Shown here piece after piece: positions 1 through 5,696 of a stretch of DNA of 6,662 nt. Origin of the DNA: a bacterium. GTDB lineage: Bacteria > JACRDZ01 > JAJRWM01. The position numbers and the translations under genes were made by a program. The DNA lies in contig JAJRWM010000025.1 of the NCBI GenBank assembly GCA_024276815.1, forward strand, positions 1 through 6,662, given 5' to 3'. Numbering within the stretch: the first letter of the stretch is position 1; every line of letters begins with the position of its first letter. The notes under the pieces were generated by a model that was given only the letters and a program-made list of their open reading frames with translations, was not told the origin of the DNA and did no database searches.

Positions 1-177
1 CGCAATGACGATGATTACTGGCAGCAACTGGACGAATATATCCATCAGCAGAGTAATGTCGATTTTACCCATGGGATCTGTCCAGCCTGCTATGAGGAAC
101 GGTGTAAACCGGTTCTGGAGGAAGCTGAACGCGAGGCCCAGGAAAGGTCCCGGAAGTCAAAAAGCGATGAAAATTAG
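1..177 (+). CDS. C-terminal fragment of a PAS/receiver-type signalling protein (5' end outside window)
   Basis: Reading from base 1 in the first frame gives 58 residues that end at the TAG at 175-177; the start lies before the window. The fragment contains YWQQLDEYI, then FTHGICPACYEE, then a charged tail rich in Glu, Arg and Lys. From knowledge of the family, an ending of the form YW..(I/L)E.YI......F(S/T)HGICP.C is common at the C-terminus of PAS-containing or receiver-domain signalling proteins of anaerobic bacteria, usually preceded by a CxxC-K-x-I-R segment that would lie just upstream of base 1. The visible CPAC pair could be half of a four-cysteine metal or redox site, which is inference. 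No domain besides this tail is visible, so whether the whole protein is a kinase, a response regulator or a stand-alone PAS protein cannot be said. A 70-base gap separates it from the next gene on the same strand. A competing ATG-started frame at 5-211 has no recognisable protein character. Confidence 0.75.
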   Translation, partial: RNDDDYWQQLDEYIHQQSNVDFTHGICPACYEERCKPVLEEAEREAQERSRKSKSDEN

Positions 178-207
178 AGCGGATTTCAAGCTTACGCAAG
201 AGATTTG

Positions 208-237
208 TTAACTTTTGTGGTAGCTCTCGTTTATAAT
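208..237 (+). promoter_or_regulatory. Candidate sigma-70/sigma-A promoter of the PsiE-family gene
   Basis: A perfect -10 hexamer TATAAT lies at 232-237. TTAACT at 208-213 matches 4 of 6 bases of the -35 consensus, with an 18-base spacer. Transcription would begin around base 243-246, only a few bases before the ATG at 248. This would leave almost no untranslated leader, which agrees with the absence of a Shine-Dalgarno sequence in front of that ATG. The start point is inferred from spacing only. Confidence 0.5.
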
Positions 238-247
238 CACCTTAATT

Positions 248-652
248 ATGCTGGAATACTTGAAGATATTTGAAAAAGTTATTATCGTTATTCTGATCTT
301 GATGATGGCTATCGTCGTCCTGTTCACCACCATTGAAATGGGGCACAGCATCATCGGCAACGTTATCGCTTCGCCCATGTCTCTCTTGGGGAACAATCAT
401 CTGATGAAGATATTCGGCGACTTTCTCCTCATCCTGATCGGGGCTGAGCTTTTGGAAACGACCAAGTTGTTCTTAACGGATAAGATGATTCACGTTGAAG
501 TCGTTATCCTTGTCGCCATCATGGCCATCGCCCGCAAAGTCATCATCCTTGACACCACCAAGCTTCCTAGCCTCACCCTTTTCGGCATTGGTTTTATCAT
601 CATTGCTCTCACTGCCGGCTACTATCTGATCAAACGCTCCCAGCAGGATTAA
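248..652 (+). CDS. PsiE-family (phosphate-starvation-inducible) integral membrane protein
   Basis: The 134-residue protein has four hydrophobic segments, at roughly residues 11-29, 55-70, 83-101 and 109-128, so it is an inner-membrane protein with little soluble mass. The stretch GAELLET (65-71), followed by HVE (82-84) and ARKVIILD (95-102), is characteristic of the PsiE family. The Escherichia coli namesake, of similar length (about 136 residues), is induced by phosphate starvation, but its biochemical role is unknown. No phosphate-regulon gene or clear Pho box is visible nearby, so phosphate control is not shown here. The start at 248 is favoured because an in-frame TAA at 242-244 excludes anything further upstream, and the next in-frame ATGs would remove much of the first membrane helix. 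There is no Shine-Dalgarno motif before it. The gene converges on trxB. Assignment to the family is firm; the function is not. Confidence 0.85.
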   Translation: MLEYLKIFEKVIIVILILMMAIVVLFTTIEMGHSIIGNVIASPMSLLGNNHLMKIFGDFLLILIGAELLETTKLFLTDKMIHVEVVILVAIMAIARKVIILDTTKLPSLTLFGIGFIIIALTAGYYLIKRSQQD

Positions 653-748
653 TTACCCGTCCCTCCACTTTTCTATCTTCAGACCTAGGTCCTCCAGCTG
701 TCGGTTCACATCGGAAAACAGCGTCAGACTAAGAGAGTGCCGCCGAGT
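653..748 (-). pseudogene. Possible 3' remnant of a lost gene
   Basis: On the minus strand a stop-free stretch of 31 codons ends in TAA at 655-653, directly abutting the stop codon of the PsiE-family gene. It reads ...SLTLFSDVNRQLEDLGLKIE and ends KWRDG, which looks like an amphipathic helical protein terminus rather than noise. There is no ATG; the frame is closed upstream by a stop at 751-749. That lies just inside the left arm of the inverted repeat that begins at 742, as if the repeat replaced the rest of the gene. I do not recognise the family; a transposase end is one possibility. A chance open frame of this length is also quite possible. Confidence 0.3.
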
Positions 749-817
749 TTAAAATTTTATAAAAAAGAGTGATAATCTTTTCTCAACCTCTTTTTTGACC
801 AAATAAACTTACTCGGC
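742..817. repeat. Long imperfect inverted repeat, possible two-way terminator
   Basis: GCCGAGT at 742-748 pairs with ACTCGGC at 811-817, and AAAAAAGAG at 761-769 pairs with CTCTTTTTT at 788-796. The two arms (about 28 and 30 bases) align along most of their length around an 18-base loop. It lies between two convergent genes (PsiE family on plus, trxB on minus), and each strand carries a run of six T, so it could end transcription from both sides. The stem is AT-rich, with only three GC pairs in the inner helix, so a miniature mobile element or decayed insertion is an equally fair reading. Confidence 0.45.
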
Positions 818-890
818 AAGCGTACCGCCTGACCATACTTGCCTTCGGCTCATCAATTACACTCGCAGCGGTGCCTTTAACGTTCAGATG

Positions 891-925
891 TAAGGCAAAA
901 CAAGAACCTTGGCAACCCCCTTTTT
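891..925 (+). repeat. Dispersed direct repeat, copy A
   Basis: Bases 893-925 are identical to 2047-2079 (copy B), and 897-919 are identical in all three copies; the core reads CAAGAACCTTGGCAACCCC. This copy lies just beyond the 3' end of trxB and lacks the GAACCCAGGT extension found at the left of copies B and C. It has no clear right-hand arm matching TTGGCAACC, so unlike copy B it cannot form the hairpin. On the minus strand the core reads GGTTCTTGTTTTGCC, which I recall as part of common extragenic repeats in Peptococcaceae; this was not verified. Confidence 0.85.
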
Positions 926-944
926 TTGAAAACAAATTATTGCT

Positions 945-1865
945 TTAAAGTTCGTCCAGGTAATTCCGGGCGGCGGTAGCGGCGATAGCGCCATCAGCGG
1001 CGGCGTTGATGACTTGCCTTAACGTCTTGCGGCGGACATCGCCGGCGGCGAAAATCCCGGGCACGCTGGAACCGGTTGTCTCGTCGGTGATCACAAAGCC
1101 ATTCTCATCAAGTTCGACAACCCCCTCCAGAAGCGCGCTGTTCGGCGTCAAGCCCACATAAATAAAAACGCCGTCCGCCGGCAGGGTTTCCACAGCTCCG
1201 GTCCTGACATTTTTCAGCGCGACTCGTTCCACGATCTTGTCGCCTTCGATGCGTAAAAGAATGGTGTTCCAGATAAACTCCATTTTAGGGTTAGCCCTGG
1301 CCCTTTCCTGGATCAGCATAGCGGCCCTGAGTTCATCCCTTCGATGCACCAGGTGAACTTTTTTCGCCAGGCGGGTTAAGAACAATCCTTCCTCGACCGC
1401 TGAATCGCCCCCGCCGATAACGTAGACTTCTTTATCACGGAAAAACGCGCCGTCACAGGTAGCGCAGTAGCTGACGCCTTTCCCGGCGAATTCCTTCTCA
1501 CCCTCAACGCCCAGTTTGCGGGGGTTGGCCCCGGTGGCGAAGATGACCGCCCGGGCGATTATTTCACCGTCATCGGTTTTGAGTATCTTTTTGCCGTCAT
1601 CAGCGACTTTAATGTCCAGCACGGAAGCGTTAATCAACTCCATACCGAACTTTTCCGCCTGTTTTGCCATTAACGAGCTCAGCTCATAGCCGCTGACGCC
1701 ATCGGGGAAACCGGGATAATTCTCTATTTTCTCGGTTGTCAGCACCTGACCGCCCGGCGCCAGTCTTTCAATGACCAAAACGTTCATGCGGGCGCGCCCG
1801 GCGTAGATAGCGGCCGTAAGCCCGGCCGGCCCGGCCCCGATAATAACCAGATCTTTTTCTGTCAT
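945..1865 (-). CDS. trxB: Thioredoxin-disulfide reductase (NADPH, FAD)
   Basis: This 306-residue flavoenzyme has the usual length of bacterial low-molecular-weight TrxB. It passes electrons from NADPH through FAD to oxidised thioredoxin in the cytosol. The FAD-binding GAGPAG is at residues 10-15 and an ATG motif at 110-112. The redox-active pair is in CATCDG (Cys134 and Cys137). The NADPH-binding GGGDSA (151-156) and HRRDELRA (174-181) are intact, which argues for an NADPH-dependent enzyme rather than a ferredoxin-linked variant. The C-terminal FAD motif FAAGDVR is followed by the usual RQVINAAADGAIAA. The ATG is preceded by AAGGA at 1881-1877, eleven bases away, an acceptable ribosome site. 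No thioredoxin gene adjoins it: the gene is divergent from the sensor kinase and convergent with the PsiE-family gene. Direct repeats A and B flank it. Nothing appears damaged, and the assignment is secure. Confidence 0.97.
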   Translation of the reverse strand: MTEKDLVIIGAGPAGLTAAIYAGRARMNVLVIERLAPGGQVLTTEKIENYPGFPDGVSGYELSSLMAKQAEKFGMELINASVLDIKVADDGKKILKTDDGEIIARAVIFATGANPRKLGVEGEKEFAGKGVSYCATCDGAFFRDKEVYVIGGGDSAVEEGLFLTRLAKKVHLVHRRDELRAAMLIQERARANPKMEFIWNTILLRIEGDKIVERVALKNVRTGAVETLPADGVFIYVGLTPNSALLEGVVELDENGFVITDETTGSSVPGIFAAGDVRRKTLRQVINAAADGAIAATAARNYLDEL

Positions 1866-1902
1866 TTAGCGGATCATCCTTATCAAGTTTTTAAAGCATT
1901 TT

Positions 1903-1933
1903 ATCATATCTTAAAATCCTGAGAAATTGTCAG
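1903..1933 (-). promoter_or_regulatory. Weak candidate promoter of trxB
   Basis: On the minus strand CTGACA (1933-1928) matches 5 of 6 bases of the -35 consensus and TATGAT (1908-1903) matches 5 of 6 of the -10 box. The spacer is 19 bases, longer than preferred. Transcription would start near 1896, leaving a leader of about 30 bases that includes the AAGGA ribosome site. Confidence 0.33.
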
Positions 1934-2034
1934 GAAATATTTTTACCGCATCCTGGATGAATTAAACGAATCATACGCTATATGGCAGTAGATGCGTTTT
2001 TCCGCATTATGTTAATTGGCGCTAAAGCTTTTTA

Positions 2035-2079
2035 CGAACCCAGGTGAGGCAAAACAAGAACCTTGGCAACCCCCTTTTT
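2035..2079 (+). repeat. Dispersed direct repeat, copy B
   Basis: The left part, CGAACCCAGGT (2035-2045), matches copy C. The right part (2047-2079) is identical to copy A. It therefore carries the fullest version of the repeat, about 45 bases. It lies upstream of both flanking genes, so it cannot be a terminator for either of them. Confidence 0.88.
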
Positions 2080-2100
2080 ATAAAAAAACGAGGTTGCCAA
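2063..2100. repeat. Hairpin built on repeat copy B
   Basis: TTGGCAACC at 2063-2071, inside the repeat core, is a perfect 9-base inverted match to GGTTGCCAA at 2092-2100. The loop contains a 12-base palindrome TTTTTATAAAAA (2075-2086). Copy C has a degenerate right arm, GGTGGCAAA, at a similar distance; copy A has none. Confidence 0.75.
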
Positions 2101-2127
2101 CTTTAGCCTTAGGTAAGACCGTAAAAT

Positions 2128-2180
2128 GATCTAAACAAAGCTCCGAATCGGGCAGAGAAGCCCTGTATGCTTTTTTGATC
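2128..2180 (+). promoter_or_regulatory. Structured leader hairpin upstream of the kinase, possible attenuator
   Basis: The left arm GATCTAAACAAAGC (2128-2141) pairs imperfectly with GCTTTTTTGATC (2169-2180). An inner stem GGGC/GCCC (2150-2153 with 2160-2163) forms within the loop. The right arm contains six T. CGAATCG (2144-2150), in the loop, is also a perfect inverted match to CGATTCG (2203-2209) further downstream, so two competing folds are possible. It fits no riboswitch class I know. It would be transcribed only if a promoter lies upstream of 2128; the better promoter candidate I see lies downstream. Confidence 0.35.
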
Positions 2181-2185
2181 TCGTC

Positions 2186-2214
2186 TTAAAACATCTCTGA
2201 AACGATTCGATAAT
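2186..2214 (+). promoter_or_regulatory. Candidate promoter of the sensor kinase gene
   Basis: GATAAT at 2209-2214 matches 5 of 6 bases of the -10 box. TTAAAA at 2186-2191 matches 4 of 6 of the -35 box, with an ideal 17-base spacer. Transcription would start near 2221, giving a leader of about 38 bases with the GAGGA ribosome site at 2248-2252. The 7-base element CGATTCG (2203-2209) overlaps the -10 box. Confidence 0.4.
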
Positions 2215-2258
2215 TCCAGGAAGATACTCTGGCTGCCGCCGGCGAACGAGGACTGTAA

Positions 2259-5200
2259 ATGAGTATTCCACTCAGGGTTCTGTTAGTAGAAAGCTCCGAA
2301 GACGACGCCTTGCTGATTATCAGGGAACTGCATAATGCGGATTATGAACCAAGGTATGAGCAGGTTGATAATCCCGAAGATTTTGACCGCCTGCTGGCCG
2401 GATTATCGTGGGATATCATCATAGCTGATTACCCGGCGCCGCAATTCAAGGGGCTGAACGCGCTGAAAAAGTTATTGAAGGATAAAGGCGAGATTCCCCT
2501 GGTTATTGTTTCAGACGCGACAGGCGAGGAACAGGCGGTTGAAATTATCAAGGCCGGCGCTAACGATTATGTCCTGAAAAAAAATATCAGGCATTTAGGG
2601 CCGGTCGTCCGCCGGGCGCTTTTTGAGGCGAAAATCCAACCGGAACATAAAGTCGCCGCGGAAGCGCTCCAACAGGCTAACCGGGAATGGGAAGATCTTT
2701 TCCAGGCGATCGGACAGCCTTCCTTCATCCTTAATCCCCAACATGAAATTCTGGCGATTAACCGGGCGGCCGTGGAATTGCTTGGGAAAACCGAAAAAGA
2801 ATTGCTGGGCAAAAAATGCTTTGAGGTTTTTCACAACATCGATAGACCCGCTGAATGTTGTCCCATGGATAAACTGCTGTCTTCAGACCGGTTTGAAGCG
2901 CAGGAGATGCCGGTCGAAGTTGTCGGCCGCACTTTCCTGGTTGCCTGTACGCCCTGGTTTGATGAAAACGGTCGGCTGGAAAAAGTAATTCATATCGCGA
3001 CCGATATTACCGAAGCCAAGGCCGCCGAGAAAGCCCTGAAAAAATCGGAGAAGGAACTGGCGGTTCGCAACCGCATCGCCAACGTTTTTTTAACCGCTTC
3101 CGATGAGGAGGTCTATGAACAAGTTCTGGAGATAATCAGGGACGAAATTGATTCCCCGTTCGGCGTCCTGGGTTACCTTAACGATGCCGGGAAGTTGGTC
3201 AGCCCCTCAATGACCAGGGACACCTGGGAAAAATGCCAGGTATCCAATAAAACCTTTGATTTCCATCCTGAAGCCCGGAGAGACACTATCTGGGGACGGG
3301 CGATCCTGGAAAAAAAATCTCTTTGCTTCAACCAGCCGTCCAGGGTGCCTAACGGCCATATCGCTATCTCAAAATCATTAGCGGCGCCGATTATGTATCA
3401 ATCAGAAGTTATCGGGCTTATTCACCTGGCCAATAAAGCAACTGATTACGATGAAAGCGATATGGCGCTGCTGGAAATTATCGCCGATTACCTGGCGCCG
3501 ATCCTGGAAGTCAGGCGGCAACGCAACCGGGAAGAAAGGAAACGACACCTGGCCGAGGAGGAAGTGAGAAAAGAGAGGGATAAGGCCCAGAATTACCTTG
3601 ATACCGCCGGGGTGATGTTTGTCGCTCTGGATGCCAGGGGGAACGTGACCTTAATCAATAAAAAGGGCTGCGAGATATTAGGTTATACCGAAGATGAACT
3701 GATCGGGCAAAACTGGTTTGACACCTGCCTGCCGGCCGCTGTCAGGGATAGTGTAAAAGCTGTTTTCGCCAACCTGATGAACGATAACGCGTATGCGGTT
3801 GAGCATTATGAAAATCCCGTAATCACTAAAAGCGGCGAGGAAAAACTGGTTGCCTGGCGCAATACAATACTCAGGGACAACCGGGGCCTGATTATCGGCG
3901 CCTTGAGTTCCGGGGAGGATATTACCGAAGAGAAACGGATAGAAATCTCCTTGCGGGAGAGTGAAGTCAGGTACCGCACCTTGTTCCAGCACATGTCGAG
4001 CGGATTCGCTTACCACAAAATTATCGTTGATGAAAAAGGGCGCCCCAGGGATTATATCTTCCTGGAGATTAACGAAGCTTTTGAAAAACTTACCGGTTTA
4101 TCCCGGGATATTATCGGCAAAAAAGTCACCGAGGTGCTTCCCGGTATCGAGAAAAACGAGCCTGACTTTATCCGTGTTTACGGGGAAGTGGCTTTGACCG
4201 GCAAGCCGGTCCAGTTTGAGAGTCACGCCGAACCGCTGAACCGCTGGTATTCAATTACCGCCCACAGTCCGCAGAAAGGATACTTCGTCGCTGTTTTTGA
4301 AGAGATCACCGAACGTAAAATAATTGAAAAAGAAAAACTGGCCCACCTCTATTATTCTGAATCAATGAACCAGATATCCGAGATAATGATCCATACCCTG
4401 GACCTGAAAAAGGTAATCCATAGCCTGGTCAGTAAACTCCTGACCATTTTTAACTGCGATCGTACCTGGCTGATTTACCCCTGTGACCCCCAAGCGCCAA
4501 GCTACCGGATTTTCGACGAGGCCTGCGTTGAGGAATACCCCGGTTTGCTGGCCGGCGCGCGTAAGGAAATCCCGCTGTCAAGTAATGCCGCGGAGATCTT
4601 TCAGGAGGCGCTTGGTACGAAAAAGCCGGTCACTTCCTCCCCCCGAACTTCGCCTTTGCCGACCAGCGAAGAAAGTAATTTACTGGAAAAGTACCGGGTG
4701 AAATCACAGATGGATATCGCTATTCATCCCCGGATAGGAAAACCCTGGCTTTTAGGTTTGCACCAGTGTTCGTACACCCGGGAATGGACCGGAAACGAAA
4801 AAAGACTGTTTCGGGATATTTCGTATCGTTTTACCGATGCTTTGAACAACCTTTTGCTGTTTCAGGACTTACGCTACTCGGAGAAAGCCTTGCAGGCCGT
4901 CAAGGAGGAACTGGAGCAACAGAATGAGGAGCTGAAAACGCTGGACAAGTTAAAGGACGGACTGGTGCGGGACGTTACCCATGAAATGAAGACCCCGGTC
5001 GCCAAACAGAAAATGCAGATTGATCTTCTGCAACGGGTGCTCAGCGAACACGGAATTGCTCACGAATGCGGCAAAATGCTTGATGTCATGCGGAAATCCG
5101 TTCGGCGTCAGGAAAGCGTCATTAACAATATTTTGAATCTTTCCCGCCTGGAGGCCGGCGGCCGAAAATATCGGTCGGAGCCGATGCGGCTTGATCTGCT

Positions 5201-5642
5201 GCTTGACGATGTCCTGAACGATTACCGGGAAATGTTCAAATCTTTCCGGATCAAGGTCGATGCTGAACTGCCTTCCCTGACAATTAATTCGGACCGGGAG
5301 ATGCTTTTTCACGTGTTTTCCAACCTGGTCAATAACGCCGTCAAGTACCGTAAGCCTTCCGGCGATTGCTGGCTGGGTGTTTTTGTTAAAAAGAGCGCCC
5401 AGAAAGTAACCATTCAGATTGAGAATAACGGCATCGAACTGACGGAGGAAGTCAGGGAAAGAGCTTTTGACAAGTTCTACCAGGCTACCGCATCCTCAGA
5501 AGGCAGCGGCGTTGGTTTAACGATAGCCAAAATGATTGTCAGCGGGTTGAAGGGAAAAATCTGGCTGGAATTCAATAAAAAGAAGGCAACGGTTTCGGCT
5601 GTCGTGGAAATTCCGATCGGGACAAAGCGCGAACCCAGGTAA
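2259..5642 (+). CDS. Cytosolic multi-sensor histidine kinase (receiver-PAS-GAF-PAS-PAS-GAF-HisKA-HATPase)
   Basis: This 1127-residue protein has no membrane segment or signal peptide, so it should sense intracellular cues. In order: a receiver-like domain (about 5-120; Asp57 in ADY is the expected phosphoacceptor, Lys107 is present, but the usual second acidic residue is Ser12); PAS (about 141-255) with GKKCFEVFHN and ECCPM; GAF (about 272-418, with WGRAI and SLAAPI); a charged coiled coil (about 418-445); PAS (about 443-558); PAS (about 568-687, FAYHK/LEINEAFEKLTG type); GAF (about 700-868, with CDRTWLIYPCDP and LGLHQCSYTREWT); a coiled coil (about 870-898); HisKA with the H box VTHEMKTPV (His908); and HATPase with the N box around NLVNNAVKY (1022-1030), NNG (1056-1058) and GSGVGL (1082-1087). 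The kinase core looks active, with autophosphorylation on His908. GAGGA six bases before the ATG supports the start. Ligands cannot be read from the sequence, and no response regulator adjoins it. The last three codons and the stop lie in repeat copy C. Confidence 0.95.
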   Translation: MSIPLRVLLVESSEDDALLIIRELHNADYEPRYEQVDNPEDFDRLLAGLSWDIIIADYPAPQFKGLNALKKLLKDKGEIPLVIVSDATGEEQAVEIIKAGANDYVLKKNIRHLGPVVRRALFEAKIQPEHKVAAEALQQANREWEDLFQAIGQPSFILNPQHEILAINRAAVELLGKTEKELLGKKCFEVFHNIDRPAECCPMDKLLSSDRFEAQEMPVEVVGRTFLVACTPWFDENGRLEKVIHIATDITEAKAAEKALKKSEKELAVRNRIANVFLTASDEEVYEQVLEIIRDEIDSPFGVLGYLNDAGKLVSPSMTRDTWEKCQVSNKTFDFHPEARRDTIWGRAILEKKSLCFNQPSRVPNGHIAISKSLAAPIMYQSEVIGLIHLANKATDYDESDMALLEIIADYLAPILEVRRQRNREERKRHLAEEEVRKERDKAQNYLDTAGVMFVALDARGNVTLINKKGCEILGYTEDELIGQNWFDTCLPAAVRDSVKAVFANLMNDNAYAVEHYENPVITKSGEEKLVAWRNTILRDNRGLIIGALSSGEDITEEKRIEISLRESEVRYRTLFQHMSSGFAYHKIIVDEKGRPRDYIFLEINEAFEKLTGLSRDIIGKKVTEVLPGIEKNEPDFIRVYGEVALTGKPVQFESHAEPLNRWYSITAHSPQKGYFVAVFEEITERKIIEKEKLAHLYYSESMNQISEIMIHTLDLKKVIHSLVSKLLTIFNCDRTWLIYPCDPQAPSYRIFDEACVEEYPGLLAGARKEIPLSSNAAEIFQEALGTKKPVTSSPRTSPLPTSEESNLLEKYRVKSQMDIAIHPRIGKPWLLGLHQCSYTREWTGNEKRLFRDISYRFTDALNNLLLFQDLRYSEKALQAVKEELEQQNEELKTLDKLKDGLVRDVTHEMKTPVAKQKMQIDLLQRVLSEHGIAHECGKMLDVMRKSVRRQESVINNILNLSRLEAGGRKYRSEPMRLDLLLDDVLNDYREMFKSFRIKVDAELPSLTINSDREMLFHVFSNLVNNAVKYRKPSGDCWLGVFVKKSAQKVTIQIENNGIELTEEVRERAFDKFYQATASSEGSGVGLTIAKMIVSGLKGKIWLEFNKKKATVSAVVEIPIGTKREPR

Positions 5643-5669
5643 GGCGAAAACAAGAACCTTGGCAACCCC
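5630..5669 (+). repeat. Dispersed direct repeat, copy C, overlapping the kinase stop codon
   Basis: CGAACCCAGGT at 5630-5640 matches copy B, and 5647-5669 is identical to both other copies, with a single extra G at 5646. The kinase codons GAA CCC AGG TAA (5631-5642) fall inside it, so the repeat supplies the protein's final Glu-Pro-Arg and the stop. Its right arm is degenerate (GGTGGCAAA, 5691-5699). Confidence 0.85.
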
Positions 5670-5696
5670 ACACAAAAACTTTCGTCAGCCGGTGGC

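Larger units (their letters stand above)
1866..2258. other. 393-base divergent intergenic region between trxB and the kinase gene
   Basis: No gene is supported here. From left to right it holds the trxB ribosome site and a weak minus-strand promoter, an odd palindrome CATCCTGGATG at 1949-1959, a small ATGCG/CGCAT hairpin at 1992-2007, repeat copy B with its hairpin, a second hairpin at 2128-2180, a plus-strand promoter candidate, and a ribosome site for the kinase (GAGGA at 2248-2252). The length and density of structure are high for a simple divergent promoter region. Confidence 0.8.

Noticed and set aside
5-211. ATG-started 68-codon plus-strand frame at the left edge
   Set aside because: It overlaps the clearly recognisable signalling-protein tail in another frame and has no family character.
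682-691. Perfect 10-base palindrome GACCTAGGTC
   Set aside because: A single short palindrome with no second copy or promoter context.
792-930. Minus-strand open stretch through repeat A, reading ...GSCFALHLNVKGTAASV...
   Set aside because: It starts inside the repeat, runs into the inverted repeat, has no start codon with a ribosome site and is probably a by-product of repeat sequence.
1949-1959. Palindrome CATCCTGGATG upstream of trxB as an operator
   Set aside because: There is only one copy, it is short and no known regulator motif is recognised, so it is noted only in the intergenic description.
1920-1985. Plus-strand 18-21 codon stretch ending ...YFYRILDELNESYAIWQ then TAG
   Set aside because: It looks protein-like but is too short, has no start codon and lies over the trxB promoter region; chance cannot be excluded.
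2567-5312. Several open frames of 62-121 codons on both strands inside the kinase gene
   Set aside because: They are out-of-frame shadows of a gene whose domains are continuous across all of them; compositions are Arg/Ser-rich and no ribosome sites are evident.
891-5669. The three repeats as a CRISPR array or integron attC series
   Set aside because: They are separated by whole genes of 1-3.6 kb, with no regular spacers and no attC core sites.
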